DNA of 64,000 bases from Asticcacaulis sp. MM231 (GTDB lineage Bacteria; Pseudomonadota; Alphaproteobacteria; Caulobacterales; Caulobacteraceae), in NCBI RefSeq assembly GCF_964186625.1, contig NZ_OZ075108.1:1984001-2048000 (forward strand), written 5' to 3'. The notes under the pieces were generated by a model. It made no database searches. It was given only the letters and a program-made list of their open reading frames with translations, and was not told where the DNA came from. A program made the position numbers and the translations under genes. Every line of letters starts with the position of its first letter. Within the stretch, counting starts at the first letter, position 1. Positions 1 through 9,735 of this stretch are shown one piece after another.

Positions 1-1981
1 TGAAGAAGCGGTCGTTGATGCGGATAGCGTCTCCCTGCCACGGAATGATCGCGCCCGAGGTGCCGAAGACGTGCAGGATCATGTCCTTCCGGAAGCCGTG
101 ATACCAGTGGCCTTCCAGTTCGGACGAGACGTATTTCACGTCACCGCCGAGACCGGCGAAGTCCTGGCGCAGGGTGAACATCCATCCGCGCGTCGGCTGA
201 ACATAGTCGTTGCGCAGATCGAAGGACAGGGAGTAGCCGACCGACGAGGTCAAGCCGTTACCGCAGCTATAGAGCAGGCCGTTACAGGCATCGGACGAAG
301 TGTAGGTCACGTCGTCGCTGCGCAGGTTGTAACGCAGGCGCAGGACCGAGAAACCGTTGAGATTATAGCCGAGACGGACGCCGCCACCGAAGGAGTCGGT
401 CGAGTAATCGACACCGCTATAGTGATACGAACTTTGGAAAAGATCGAAACCGGCCTGGATATCGCGTCCAAGGAAGCGGGGTTCGGTGAAGGAGAAGTCG
501 ATGTTCTTCTGGATCGAACCGGTCGAGACACGGGCGCGAACCTGCTGGCCGGTGCCGCGGAAGTTCGACTGCGCGATGCTGATGTCAATAATGAATTTTT
601 GCACCGACGAGAAGCCGGCGCCGAACGACAGTTCGCCGGTCGGTTGCTCTTCAACGGCCACTTCAATATTGGTCTTGCCAGGTGTCGCCGAAGGCTTCTC
701 GGTGACGTTAACGTCCTTGAAGAAGCCGAGGCCGCGCACATACATCTTCGAGCGCTCGATCAGCGCCTTGTTGTAGGCATCGCCTTCCGACACCAGAACC
801 TGGCGGCGGATAACGCGGTCGAGCGTCTGGGTGTTGCCGACAATGTTGATCTTGTCGATATAAACGCGCGCGCCTTCGTGCACGTTGAAGGTCAGGTCGA
901 CATTGTGATCGTTAGGATCGGCGTCTTCCGACGGGCGGATATCGACGAAGGCATAACCGGCCGCACCGGCGGCAAACGTCAGGTCATCGACCGCCTTTTC
1001 GACGCGGTCGCTTTCATAAAGCTGGCCCGGACGGATCGAAATGGCGTGCTGGAGGTTTTCCGCCTTCAGCTTGTCATTGTCGGTCTTGATGGTGATGCGG
1101 CCGAAATTGTACTTCTGGCCTTCGTCCACCGTGTAGGAAATGGCGAAGTCCTTGCGGTCCGGCGTCAGTTCGGCCACCGCCGACAGGACACGGAAATCGA
1201 AGTAACCGCGGTTGGTGTAGAACTTGCGCAACTGCTCGCGGTCATAATCCATTCGGTCCGGATCGTAATTGTCGTTCGACGAGAAGAACTTCCACCACAA
1301 TGATTTCTGCGTGACGACGACCGATTTCAGGTCGTTGTCCGAGAAGGCGTGGTTACCGATGAAGTTGACCGTGGAGACGCCGGTCTTAGCGCCTTCGTTG
1401 ATTTCAAAGATCAGGTCGACGCGCTTTTGCGGCAGTTCGACGATCTTCGGCGTGACGGTGGCCGAGATACGGCCGCCCTTGCGGTAAAGCTCGATGATGC
1501 GCTGGACATCTTCCTGCACCTTGGCCTTGGTGAAGACGCCGCGCGGACGGATCTGCACTTCTTCGCGCAGCTTGTCCTTGGTCATGGCGTGGTTGCCTTC
1601 AAAGACCACCTGATTGATGATCGGGCTTTCCACGACCGTCACGACCATTTCATTGCCGTTCATGGCGATCTGGACGTCGGAGAACAGGTCGGTGCGATAG
1701 AGCGTCTTGACGCCCAGGTCGATCAGTTGCGCGTCAACCGTGACGCCCGGCTGGAACGGCAGGTAGGAGATGATGGTCTGCGAATCGATGCGCTCATTGC
1801 CCGAAACGGTGATCTTGCCGACATACGCTGTTTGTGCCGGCGCGGCCTGCTGTTGTTGCGGAGCGGCTTCCACGGGGGGCGCTGCCGGTACATCCTGCGC
1901 CTGCGCGCCCGTGGCCATCAGGCCTAAGTGTGTCAGGGCCAGTACGCTGACGCCGAGAGTGAGGGAGCGTGTAAGGGTCAT
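1..1981 (-). CDS. bamA: Outer membrane protein assembly factor BamA (3' end beyond window)
   Basis: Central subunit of the BAM complex, which folds beta-barrel proteins into the outer membrane. The frame is open from an ATG at 1981 to the left edge (about 660 residues), so the C-terminal end of the barrel is missing. A Sec signal peptide (MTLTRSLTLGVSVLALTH, cleaved near AQA-QD) and a Gln/Pro/Ala-rich linker come first. Repeated POTRA segments follow, marked by strand-turn motifs such as VSGNERI, FEGNHAM and FIGNHAF. The barrel begins near GELSFGAGFSS. It lies just downstream of rseP, the standard alphaproteobacterial order. The long open frame on the opposite strand is a shadow. Confidence 0.95.
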   Translation of the reverse strand, partial: MTLTRSLTLGVSVLALTHLGLMATGAQAQDVPAAPPVEAAPQQQQAAPAQTAYVGKITVSGNERIDSQTIISYLPFQPGVTVDAQLIDLGVKTLYRTDLFSDVQIAMNGNEMVVTVVESPIINQVVFEGNHAMTKDKLREEVQIRPRGVFTKAKVQEDVQRIIELYRKGGRISATVTPKIVELPQKRVDLIFEINEGAKTGVSTVNFIGNHAFSDNDLKSVVVTQKSLWWKFFSSNDNYDPDRMDYDREQLRKFYTNRGYFDFRVLSAVAELTPDRKDFAISYTVDEGQKYNFGRITIKTDNDKLKAENLQHAISIRPGQLYESDRVEKAVDDLTFAAGAAGYAFVDIRPSEDADPNDHNVDLTFNVHEGARVYIDKINIVGNTQTLDRVIRRQVLVSEGDAYNKALIERSKMYVRGLGFFKDVNVTEKPSATPGKTNIEVAVEEQPTGELSFGAGFSSVQKFIIDISIAQSNFRGTGQQVRARVSTGSIQKNIDFSFTEPRFLGRDIQAGFDLFQSSYHYSGVDYSTDSFGGGVRLGYNLNGFSVLRLRYNLRSDDVTYTSSDACNGLLYSCGNGLTSSVGYSLSFDLRNDYVQPTRGWMFTLRQDFAGLGGDVKYVSSELEGHWYHGFRKDMILHVFGTSGAIIPWQGDAIRINDRFF

Positions 1982-2055
1982 ATGGCCTCTTGTAACCGTG
2001 GACTTTGCGGCAGGAACTGCCGTGGAGAGATATGCGAAAGGGTTCGTCATCCGTA

Positions 2056-3258
2056 TCACGAGAATAGTCCCCCGATGAACTTGGTGAACCCGCTGTTGTT
2101 AAGGTCATTCCAGAAAGCGAATAGCATTAAGCCTAATACCATCGCTATAGCAATCCGGAAGGCGGAATTCTGGATTTCAGCCGGGATAGGCTTTTTGGTC
2201 ACACCCTGCCACAGGAAGAAGGCCAGATGCCCGCCATCCAGCGCCGGAATGGGGAGAAGGTTGAGAAAACCGACTCCGATGGAGATGTAGGCCATGAACT
2301 GCACATAGGTGAATAACAAGGAAGCGACGATCTGCCAGGCCGGTGCATTGGCCTGAGCCGCGGCGACCGTGATATCGCCGGTCGTCTTGGTCATGCCGAC
2401 GATTCCGCCGATCTGGTTGCCATTTTCTTTTCCGGTGAAAATACGGCTTATATAGGTCAGATTTGTATCAAGCGACTTCCACGTCTGGCTGTTGCCCTTG
2501 ACCAGGGCCTGCCAGGGATTAAGCGGTCTGGAAACGAGCGGCCCACTCATCTCGATTCCCAGTCTTCCGGCCTTGAGATTGGCGTTCGGGCCCTTGGGAT
2601 CAAGAGCAACACGTTCCGGCGTCGCATAGAGATCGAGCCGGGCTTCCGCGCGCTGCACGACAAAATGGGTGCGGGTGTCGGCGCGCAACATGACCAGCAT
2701 CTGCACATCCCGGTTACTCTCTACAGCCTTGCCATCGACCGACAGCACGGTATCGCCTGGCATGAAGCCAGCCGCCGCCGCCGGACTGTTCGGCATGACC
2801 TGAACCACCTTGGCCGGGACATAGCTTTCGCCGGCAATCCAGAAAATCATGGTCAGCAAAAAAATCGCCAGCACAAAATTGGCGACCGGACCGGCCAGAA
2901 CGATCAGGAACCTCTGCCACAACGGCTTGAAATGGAAATAGTCGTTCACCGCCGCGGCACCTTCGCGTTCGGTGATCGAGATGCGCGACGCTTCCAGATC
3001 TTCCAGGGAGGGCATCATCGAGGTGATGTGCTCGTCGCCGGCGAACTTGACATAGCCACCGAGCGGCAGGGCGCTCAGGCACCATTCGACGCCATGCTTG
3101 TCTTTTTTACGCAGGAGAATTTTGCCGAAGCCGACCGAAAAACGCTCGACGCGGGTCTTGAACAGACGGGCCACGCTGAAGTGACCCAGTTCGTGAAAGG
3201 TCACGATCAGGGAAATGATGATCAGGAAAGGCAGGATGCCCGCGATAAAACCTAACAA
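2056..3258 (-). CDS. rseP: RIP metalloprotease RseP (site-2 protease)
   Basis: Intramembrane zinc protease that cleaves membrane-anchored anti-sigma factors and leftover signal peptides in the inner membrane. The protein has 400 residues. The HELGH zinc motif is at residues 22-26 in the first membrane helix, one PDZ domain (GFMPGDTVLSVDGK) is in the middle, and the second metal-binding motif PALDGGH is near the C-terminus. Two further membrane helices follow. It sits between dxr (28 bp upstream) and bamA (74 bp downstream), so it is probably co-transcribed with both. The coupling of rseP with bamA is common in alphaproteobacteria and fits envelope quality control. Confidence 0.95.
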   Translation of the reverse strand: MLGFIAGILPFLIIISLIVTFHELGHFSVARLFKTRVERFSVGFGKILLRKKDKHGVEWCLSALPLGGYVKFAGDEHITSMMPSLEDLEASRISITEREGAAAVNDYFHFKPLWQRFLIVLAGPVANFVLAIFLLTMIFWIAGESYVPAKVVQVMPNSPAAAAGFMPGDTVLSVDGKAVESNRDVQMLVMLRADTRTHFVVQRAEARLDLYATPERVALDPKGPNANLKAGRLGIEMSGPLVSRPLNPWQALVKGNSQTWKSLDTNLTYISRIFTGKENGNQIGGIVGMTKTTGDITVAAAQANAPAWQIVASLLFTYVQFMAYISIGVGFLNLLPIPALDGGHLAFFLWQGVTKKPIPAEIQNSAFRIAIAMVLGLMLFAFWNDLNNSGFTKFIGGLFS

Positions 3259-3286
3259 AAGCCGTCTCCCCTACACGCGCACGACG

Positions 3287-4510
3287 TCAGGCGCTTAGCT
3301 TGGCGGAGACAAAAAGCTCGCCCACCAGTCGCCGGATCTCGGAATCGATCTCCAGCACGCGCATCACCGTAGCGTCGTTCGTATCACGACTTGCGTGATC
3401 CATGAAAGGGATAGATGGCAATTGAGCCCGCATCATGGCAGCTTCCACGAATTCGGCGATCTGCAGGAAGGCGATCCTGCGGTCGAGGAAGGCCTGAACG
3501 CACACCTCGTTGGCGGCGTTGAAGACAATCGGCATCCCCTGCCCTGTTTCCAGCGCTTCGCGCGCCAGCCGCAGCATCGGAAAGGCTGTCAGGTCAGGCT
3601 CGGCAAAGGTCAGGGTGCCGCGCGCCGCCAGATCGAGCTTGGGCGCCTGCCAGGCAAGGCGTTCGGGCCAGCCAAGGCAATAGGAGATCGGCACGCGCAT
3701 GTCCGGCGAGCCCAGTTGCGCCAGCGATGAGCCATCGTCATACTCGACCATCGAATGAATGACCGATTGCGGGTGCATCAGCACATCAATCTGGCTGGCC
3801 GGCATGTCGAAGAGATAGGCGGCCTCGATAAATTCCAGCCCCTTATTGGCCAGGGTGGCGGAATCGATGGTGATCTTGGCGCCCATGCTCCAGTTGGGGT
3901 GCTTGAGCGCCTGCTCGACCGTCACCGCCTTGAGGTCATCGCGCGAACGCCCCAGAAACGGCCCGCCGGACGCGGTCAGGACCAGTTTGCTGACGCGCGC
4001 GCGTTGCGCCGGTTCCAGCACCTGAAAGATCGCGTTGTGCTCGGAATCGACCGGCAGCAACTTGCCGCCATGGCTTTCCACGCGCTCGATCAGGGCGCGC
4101 CCACAGCCCACGAGGCTTTCCTTGTTGGCCAGGGCCAGTATGGCGCCGGTGCCGGCCGCCGCCCAGGTCGGTTTCAGTCCGGCGATTCCGACGATCGCCG
4201 CCATAACCCAGTCAGCCTTGCGCGCCGCCGCCGCACAGATCGCCGCTTCGCCACAGGCAATCTCAAGCCCGGAATTACCGATCAGCTCTTTGAAGGTGGG
4301 CCATTGCAACTCATCGGCCAGCACCGTGATTGCCGGACGGTAGGTCAGCGCCTGCTCCGCCAGCAGGGCCACATTGCGTCCGCCTACCAAAGTCTCGATC
4401 TCATAGTCTTCACCCAGCCGGCCCGTTTCATCGAGCAGGCGCAGGGTCGATACGCCGATCGAGCCGGTTGAACCCAGTATGGAGATACGTCTTGGAGACT
4501 GTGTGGTCAT
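3287..4510 (-). CDS. dxr: 1-deoxy-D-xylulose 5-phosphate reductoisomerase
   Basis: Converts DXP to 2-C-methyl-D-erythritol 4-phosphate with NADPH, the first committed step of the MEP isoprenoid pathway. The 407-residue protein has the N-terminal NADPH fold (ILGSTGSIG from residue 10), the catalytic-loop motif LTASGGPF, and the metal/substrate segment HPNWSMGAKITIDSATL. Its ATG overlaps the stop of cdsA by 4 bp (ATGA type), which indicates translational coupling. Its neighbour uppS uses the isoprenoid product, so this cluster links precursor supply with carrier-lipid synthesis. Confidence 0.97.
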   Translation of the reverse strand: MTTQSPRRISILGSTGSIGVSTLRLLDETGRLGEDYEIETLVGGRNVALLAEQALTYRPAITVLADELQWPTFKELIGNSGLEIACGEAAICAAAARKADWVMAAIVGIAGLKPTWAAAGTGAILALANKESLVGCGRALIERVESHGGKLLPVDSEHNAIFQVLEPAQRARVSKLVLTASGGPFLGRSRDDLKAVTVEQALKHPNWSMGAKITIDSATLANKGLEFIEAAYLFDMPASQIDVLMHPQSVIHSMVEYDDGSSLAQLGSPDMRVPISYCLGWPERLAWQAPKLDLAARGTLTFAEPDLTAFPMLRLAREALETGQGMPIVFNAANEVCVQAFLDRRIAFLQIAEFVEAAMMRAQLPSIPFMDHASRDTNDATVMRVLEIDSEIRRLVGELFVSAKLSA

Positions 4511-5373
4511 ATTTCGGTGCCCAGCATGACGAGCAAACGGATGCCCCCGATGGCGATAATGGCGAACATCAACCCGTCAACGCGATCCAGCAGACCGCCG
4601 TGGCCCGGTATCAACGTGCCGGCATCCTTGACACCGAAGCGTCGTTTAAGTGCCGATTCCCACAGGTCGCCTCCCATGGTGGCCAGGGCCACCAGCAGAC
4701 CGACGACCGAGGCCGAGGTATCGTGCTTGAACAGGCCGGTGATATCGGACAGCGCACCCGCCGTCAGCATGCCGGCGATCAGGCCGCCGGCAAAGCCCGC
4801 CCAGGTTTTATTGGGGGAATAGCGCGGCCACAGCTTTGGTCCGCCGATCAGCCGGCCAGCGGCAAAGGCGGCGCTATCGGCCGCCCAGGCGATCAGGAAG
4901 GCGAAGAAAACCCACTCGACCCCGCGGTTGGTCTGGTGCAGCCACATCAAAACTATAGCGGGCCAGCCGATATACAACACACCATAGGCGGCATCCAGCC
5001 AGCCGACATGCAGCCGATAGGCATAAAGCCCGGCGCACAACGACCCGAAGCACAGAACCAGAATCGATAACAGAGGATGGCCGAGAAAGCCGACGAACAG
5101 CGCGGCTATCGCCGCCACGGCCACGGCCACGGAGATCCGCGCCGAGACATTGGGCGCCATCATCAGCCCCCATTCGATGCACAAAAGCGCCACGCCGACG
5201 CTCAACAGAACCAGAAAAGGGCGATGGTCTGGCAGCACGGTGATCAGCAGCACGACCGCAATCAGCACCAGCGCCGAAACGACGCGGATTGCCAGTTCAC
5301 GCCGCTTGCTCACGGATTTTACGGCGACGGCTTCAGGCGCCGCCTCCCCCTTATCAGGTGGCGTGTTTGGCAT
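4507..5373 (-). CDS. cdsA: Phosphatidate cytidylyltransferase
   Basis: Makes CDP-diacylglycerol from phosphatidic acid and CTP at the inner membrane, the branch point of phospholipid synthesis. The protein has many hydrophobic helices after a short soluble N-terminus. The C-terminal family signature is visible around DLWESALKRRFGVKDAG followed by PGHGGLLDRVDG. I chose the ATG at 5373 (MPNTPPDKG, 288 residues), which overlaps the end of uppS by 20 bp. A longer reading from a TTG at 5424 is possible but would run deep into uppS and is less likely. The stop overlaps the dxr start. Confidence 0.93.
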   Translation of the reverse strand: MPNTPPDKGEAAPEAVAVKSVSKRRELAIRVVSALVLIAVVLLITVLPDHRPFLVLLSVGVALLCIEWGLMMAPNVSARISVAVAVAAIAALFVGFLGHPLLSILVLCFGSLCAGLYAYRLHVGWLDAAYGVLYIGWPAIVLMWLHQTNRGVEWVFFAFLIAWAADSAAFAAGRLIGGPKLWPRYSPNKTWAGFAGGLIAGMLTAGALSDITGLFKHDTSASVVGLLVALATMGGDLWESALKRRFGVKDAGTLIPGHGGLLDRVDGLMFAIIAIGGIRLLVMLGTEI

Positions 5374-6157
5374 GGGCCGCTTCCACAGCGCCGAAGCGGC
5401 GGTCACGCCCGGCAAAGACTTCAAGCGCTGCCTTCAGGGGCTCTGCGCCATAGTCCGGCCACAGGATGTCCTGGAAAACGAATTCGGCATAGGCCGCTTC
5501 CCACAACAGGAAGTTGGACAGGCGATGCTCACCGCTGGTGCGGATCAGGAGATCGAGTGGCGGCAGGCCACGCGTCGACAGGAAGCCGCCGAAGCTATCC
5601 GGGGTAATCTCGTCCTGTGACAGGGTCCCAGCTTTCACCTGGTCGGCGATGGCCTTCACCGCCTCGATGATATCGGCCTGGGCGCCGTAATTGAGCGCCA
5701 CCTGCAGGTAAAAACGCGAATTGTCCCGGGTCTTTTCATGCGCGTCATTGACCATGCCGACGATATCAGCCGGCAGCCCCGCTTCCTGACCGACGATGCG
5801 GACGCAGACGCCTTCCTTGCGCAGACGCTCCAGATCGGACTTGATGAAGGCGCGCAACAGGCCCATCAAATCGCTGACCTCGGATTCGGGCCGCCGCCAG
5901 TTCTCGGTCGAGAAGGCGAAAACGGTCAGGTGGGTAATGCCAAGATCAACCGCCGCTGTGATGGTACGCTTGAGGGCATCAACGCCGGCCTTGTGACCAA
6001 AGGTGCGGATCTGCCCCCTCGCCTTGGCCCAGCGCCCGTTGCCGTCCATAATGATGGCGACATGCAGGGCATGTTTGGCGGCCTGATCCGTCACGTCATG
6101 AGTCTTCGCGCCCGCGAGCGGGGGCACGATGAGGTCATCCGTGGGGCCTGGGGGCAT
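5354..6157 (-). CDS. uppS: Isoprenyl transferase (undecaprenyl diphosphate synthase)
   Basis: Cis-prenyltransferase that builds C55 undecaprenyl diphosphate, the lipid carrier for peptidoglycan and O-antigen, from FPP and IPP in the cytoplasm. The 267-residue protein carries the MDGNGRWAK signature with the catalytic Asp at residue 38. The C-terminal substrate motifs LDLLIRTSGEHRLSNFLLW and the DILWPD segment are also present. The last part overlaps the cdsA start. It is placed between frr and cdsA as in most alphaproteobacteria. Confidence 0.95.
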   Translation of the reverse strand: MPPGPTDDLIVPPLAGAKTHDVTDQAAKHALHVAIIMDGNGRWAKARGQIRTFGHKAGVDALKRTITAAVDLGITHLTVFAFSTENWRRPESEVSDLMGLLRAFIKSDLERLRKEGVCVRIVGQEAGLPADIVGMVNDAHEKTRDNSRFYLQVALNYGAQADIIEAVKAIADQVKAGTLSQDEITPDSFGGFLSTRGLPPLDLLIRTSGEHRLSNFLLWEAAYAEFVFQDILWPDYGAEPLKAALEVFAGRDRRFGAVEAAHAKHAT

Positions 6158-6209
6158 AAAGCAACTCTCACATAGAAACGGGCTGGCGGCGGCGCGATCA
6201 AAGCAGGTC

Positions 6210-6767
6210 CTAGACCTGCATGATCTCGACTTCCTTGCTCTTCAGCATCTCGTCGATACGCTTGATGGCGGCATCGGTAAAGCCCTGCACCTCAGTGCCG
6301 CCCTTCTTCTCTTCGTCCTCGCTGATCTCCGAGGCTTTTTCAGCCTTCTTGAGATCATCCATGGCTTCGCGGCGGACATTGCGCACGGCGATACGCTGGG
6401 TTTCGGCATACTTGCCGGCCACCTTGACCAGGTCCTTGCGGCGCTCTTCGGTCAGGGCCGGAATCGGCACGCGCAGGGTGGTGCCATCGGTGATCGGATT
6501 AAGGCCCAGGCCGGAATTGCGGATGGCCTTTTCGACCGCGATCACAAGACCCTTGTCCCACACATTGACATTGATCATGCGCGGCTCAGGCACGCTGATG
6601 GCGGCGCACGACGTGATGCCCATGGTCGAGCCATAGGCATCGACGACGATCTGATCGAGCAGCGATGCCGAGGCGCGGCCGGTGCGCAGACCACTGAAAT
6701 CGTCTTTCAGCGCCGCGACAGCCTTGTCCATGCGGTCTTTGTATTTGTTGAGTTCAGGCTTGGCCAT
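6210..6767 (-). CDS. frr: Ribosome recycling factor
   Basis: Acts with EF-G to split post-termination ribosomes. The 185-residue length is typical of the family. The sequence shows the helical-bundle pattern, with [13 protein letters not shown] near the N-terminus and the conserved segment [17 protein letters not shown] in the three-helix domain. The ATG at 6767 is preceded by an AAAGG-type ribosome binding site. It follows pyrH by 13 bp, so the two are almost certainly one transcript. Confidence 0.97.
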   Translation of the reverse strand: MAKPELNKYKDRMDKAVAALKDDFSGLRTGRASASLLDQIVVDAYGSTMGITSCAAISVPEPRMINVNVWDKGLVIAVEKAIRNSGLGLNPITDGTTLRVPIPALTEERRKDLVKVAGKYAETQRIAVRNVRREAMDDLKKAEKASEISEDEEKKGGTEVQGFTDAAIKRIDEMLKSKEVEIMQV

Positions 6768-6780
6768 GAGGATGCCTTTC

Positions 6781-7521
6781 TTATTGTGTGATGACGGTGT
6801 AGGTGCCGCGACCGTGAATTACCTCATTCAGGGCGCCCGGCGTGCGGATCGAGAAGACCACGATGGGGATTGTATTTTCGCGCATCAGCGAGACGGCGGA
6901 GGCGTCCATCACCCGCAGATCGCGCGACAGAACCTCAAGATAGCTCAGATTATCATAACGTTCAGCCGTGGCGTCCTTTTTCGGGTCGGCGGTATAGACG
7001 CCATCGACCGAAGTGCCCTTGAACAGGGCGTCGCAGTTCATTTCAGCGGCGCGCAGGGCGGCGGCGGTATCGGTTGTAAAATAAGGCGCGCCCGTGCCGG
7101 CGGCGAAGATCACGACGCGGCCTTTTTCAAGGTGGCGGATGGCGCGGCGACGCACGAAAGGCTCGCACACGGCGTTCATCTGGATGGCGGACTGGACGCG
7201 CGTGTCGATGCCCTGACGCTCAAGAGCGTTCTGCATGGCCAGCGCATTCATGACGGTGGCGAGCATGCCCATATAGTCGGCGCTCGAACGCTCCATATCG
7301 CCAGCGGCTTTCGACAGACCACGGAAGATATTGCCACCGCCGATGACCAGGCACAATTCAACGCCCAGACGGGCCACCGCGGCCACTTCTTCGGCGACAG
7401 CCTTGACCGTATTCATATCGATGCCAAAGCCCTGATCGCCCATCAGCACTTCGCCGGACACCTTCAGCAGAATGCGCTTGTAGGCCAGAGGCTCCTGAAT
7501 TTCGGCGGTCGGGGTGGTCAT
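6781..7521 (-). CDS. pyrH: UMP kinase
   Basis: Phosphorylates UMP to UDP in pyrimidine nucleotide synthesis. It is the bacterial hexameric amino-acid-kinase type, not the eukaryotic CMP/UMP type. The 246-residue protein has the N-terminal KVSGEVLMG loop, the glycine-rich [10 protein letters not shown] motif, and the nucleotide-binding segment [20 protein letters not shown]. It forms the usual pyrH-frr pair. The tsf terminator lies upstream, so pyrH-frr probably starts a separate transcript. Confidence 0.97.
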   Translation of the reverse strand: MTTPTAEIQEPLAYKRILLKVSGEVLMGDQGFGIDMNTVKAVAEEVAAVARLGVELCLVIGGGNIFRGLSKAAGDMERSSADYMGMLATVMNALAMQNALERQGIDTRVQSAIQMNAVCEPFVRRRAIRHLEKGRVVIFAAGTGAPYFTTDTAAALRAAEMNCDALFKGTSVDGVYTADPKKDATAERYDNLSYLEVLSRDLRVMDASAVSLMRENTIPIVVFSIRTPGALNEVIHGRGTYTVITQ

Positions 7522-7594
7522 GGGCAGGCTCCGGAATCAGGTGGGCATCATTACAGAAAGGCTTTAGCGCTTTCGCGCTGTCTTGAATAGTCAA

Positions 7595-7627
7595 AGGGGC
7601 GCAGGCATGTCAAATGCCTACGCCCCT
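7595..7627 (-). terminator. Intrinsic terminator of the rpsB-tsf transcript
   Basis: A 14-bp stem with a 5-nt loop lies 25 bp beyond the tsf stop. Read on the minus strand, the only imperfect pair is a G-U wobble; on the plus strand it would be a C-A mismatch, so the element is oriented for minus-strand RNA. A short T-rich stretch follows. Confidence 0.75.
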
Positions 7628-7652
7628 GAAACCATTTTATTTAGTGGGTAGC

Positions 7653-8568
7653 TTAAACGCCGCCCGTCATCGAAGCCACTTCGGCCGCGAAGTCTTCAAC
7701 CGGCTTCTCGACGCCTTCGCCGAGGGCGAGACGCGTGAAGGCCACGATCTTGACCGGGGTGCCGAGGGTCTTGGCGGTCTCTTCGATCAGTTGCTCGACG
7801 GTCTGATCCGGGTTCATGACGAAGGCTTGCTTGTGCAGCACGACTTCTTCGTAGAACTTGCGGATGCGGCCTTCGATCATCTTCTCAATGACCTGCAGCG
7901 GCTTGCCGGATTCCTTGGCCTGTTCCGTCAGGACCGACTTTTCGCGCTCGACGTGTTCCTGGTTCAGGTCTTCGACGTTCAGCGACAGCGGCTGCGTGGC
8001 GGCCACGTGCATGGCGACCTTGCGGCCCACGTCCTTCAGCACGTCCGGATCACCGGCCAATTCGATGGCGACCAGAACGGCGATGCGGCCGAGATCGGGC
8101 GCAATGGCGTTGTGGATGTAGGAAGCGACAACGCCTTCCGAAACGGTATGCTTGGCGAAGCGGCGCACAACCATGTTTTCACCGATGGTGGCGATCAGGT
8201 TGGTCAGGTCAGCCGACACGGCTTCGGCGACGCCTTCCACCGAGTTCAGCGGCCAGGCCAGCCTGGCCAGCTTGACGCACAACGTTCTGGAACAGGTCAT
8301 TGCGGGCAACGAAGTCGGTTTCAGCGTTCACTTCAACGGCGGCGGCGGTCATGCCCTTGCCTTCAACCTTGGTGGCGATGACGACGAGGCCTTCGGCGGC
8401 GACGCGGTCGGCCTTCTTGGCGGCCTTGGACAAGCCCTTGGCACGGAGCCAATCCAGGGATGCGTCGATGTCGCCGGCATTCTCGGTCAGCGCCTTCTTG
8501 CAGTCCATCATGCCTACGCCCGACTTTTCGCGCAGTTCTTTCACCAGGGCGGCTGTGATCTCAGTCAT
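7653..8568 (-). CDS. tsf: Translation elongation factor Ts, with an apparent 1-base frameshift
   Basis: EF-Ts recycles EF-Tu by exchanging GDP for GTP and is essential. As given, the frame is split. The N-terminal part (8568 to about 8248: [19 protein letters not shown], the UBA-like domain, then [11 protein letters not shown]) leaves frame near 8245. The rest ([16 protein letters not shown], then the C-terminal dimerisation part) continues in another frame to 7653. Removing one T from the GAGTTC at 8242-8247 joins them as [19 protein letters not shown], a sensible EF-Ts sequence of about 304 residues. Because the gene cannot be lost, I regard this as a sequence error rather than a pseudogene. 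The ATG at 8568 has a GGAGG site. Confidence 0.9.
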
Positions 8569-8636
8569 GAAATCCTCCAGAATCTAAAAGTTTAAAGTTT
8601 CACAGCCTGTGTAGGCCGCGATCATGTCAATTGAGC

Positions 8637-8682
8637 AACAGCTTAAAGCCGGCCAGAATTAAGTTGGCGACCTTAAGCTGTT
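8637..8682 (-). other. Inverted repeat in the rpsB-tsf spacer
   Basis: AACAGCTTAA and its exact complement TTAAGCTGTT lie 26 nt apart in the 161-bp spacer between rpsB and tsf. A second hairpin (GGCCAAC / GTTGGCC, 8697-8715) lies just after the rpsB stop. They could attenuate or stabilise the mRNA between the two genes; no T-run follows either stem. Confidence 0.4.
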
Positions 8683-8729
8683 ACAAGTCTCGTCAGGCCA
8701 ACGAGCGGTTGGCCCCTATATAGGAAGCC

Positions 8730-9512
8730 TTAGGCTTCGGTGGAAGCCTCAGCAGCGTCCTCGGCAACCAGGGCCGGCTCGATCGGATCAACCGAAGCGC
8801 CGAGATCGCGGCCGGAAGCCACTTGACCAGCGGCCAGACCGTCCAGAACCGAATCAGCGACCAGGTCGCAGTACAGTTGCAAGGCGCGGGCTGCGTCGTC
8901 GTTACCCGGAACCGGGAAGGTGATGCCGTCGGGATCGGAGTTCGAATCGAGGATAGCGATCACAGGAATGTTCAGCTTGCGGGCTTCCTGGATGGCGATG
9001 CCTTCCTTGTTGGTGTCGATCACGAACATCAGGTCGGGGATACCGCCCATATCCTTGATGCCGCCGAGCGACAGCTCAAGCTTTTCGCGTTCGCGCGTCA
9101 GGGTCAGCAGTTCTTTCTTGGAACGGCCGGCCGGATTGTTGTCGAGCACTTGCTCAAGTTCGCGCAGGCGGGCGATCGAACCGGAGATGGTGCGCCAGTT
9201 GGTCAGCGTGCCGCCGAGCCAGCGGTGGTTGACGTAATACTGCGCCGAACGCTTGGCAGCAGCGGCAACCGGACCTTGGGCCTGGCGCTTGGTGCCGACG
9301 AACAGCACGCGGCCACCGGCGGCGGCCACTTCACGCACCTTCAACAGGGCCTGATGGAACAGCGGCAGGGATTGCGACAGGTCGATGATGTGGATATTGG
9401 AGCGCGAACCGAACAGGTAGCGTTCCATCTTGGGGTTCCAGCGGTGAGTCTGGTGACCAAAGTGAGCGCCGGCTTCAAGCAGGAGGCGCATGGAGATTTC
9501 TGGCATAGCCAT
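8730..9512 (-). CDS. rpsB: 30S ribosomal protein S2
   Basis: Late-assembling protein of the 30S head and platform, needed for S1 binding. The 260-residue protein starts [21 protein letters not shown] and carries the S2 motifs [23 protein letters not shown] and [16 protein letters not shown]. The ATG at 9512 has an AAGGA site at proper spacing, while the in-frame ATG at 9506 does not. A Glu/Ala-rich tail of about 30 residues (ending [12 protein letters not shown]) extends beyond the E. coli length, as is common in alphaproteobacteria. It is followed by tsf. Confidence 0.97.
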   Translation of the reverse strand: MAMPEISMRLLLEAGAHFGHQTHRWNPKMERYLFGSRSNIHIIDLSQSLPLFHQALLKVREVAAAGGRVLFVGTKRQAQGPVAAAAKRSAQYYVNHRWLGGTLTNWRTISGSIARLRELEQVLDNNPAGRSKKELLTLTREREKLELSLGGIKDMGGIPDLMFVIDTNKEGIAIQEARKLNIPVIAILDSNSDPDGITFPVPGNDDAARALQLYCDLVADSVLDGLAAGQVASGRDLGASVDPIEPALVAEDAAEASTEA

Positions 9513-9735
9513 AATGTAGTATCCTTCTTCCGATAATCCTCCGCAGATAGAAAAGCTTAGGCGGGCCCATGCCCGTTTCCGCCTCGGAACGCTATCGACC
9601 CGATTTAGGGAAGATGGCGCGCATCTGCGTGTGAGATGGCGTGCACCTATTCACAATTTCAAAAAAAATCAACCCGCCACGATAAGAAAAATCGAAAACT
9701 CTGCTGGATAAGACGATTGAGGCGCAAAAACGTGC

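Noticed and set aside
71-1303. Long plus-strand open frame (410 codons) opposite bamA
   Set aside because: It is the complement of a clear BamA coding sequence; the high-G+C codon bias leaves the opposite strand open. The same holds for the 647-codon frame at 53612-55555 opposite parC and others opposite dxr, proS and glyA.
5374-5424. Extended start of cdsA at a TTG
   Set aside because: It would overlap uppS by 71 bp and lacks a better ribosome binding site than the ATG at 5373.
8209-8568. tsf as two separate genes or a true pseudogene
   Set aside because: A single-base correction restores a normal EF-Ts, the gene is essential, and the same GAGTTC error explains two other breaks.
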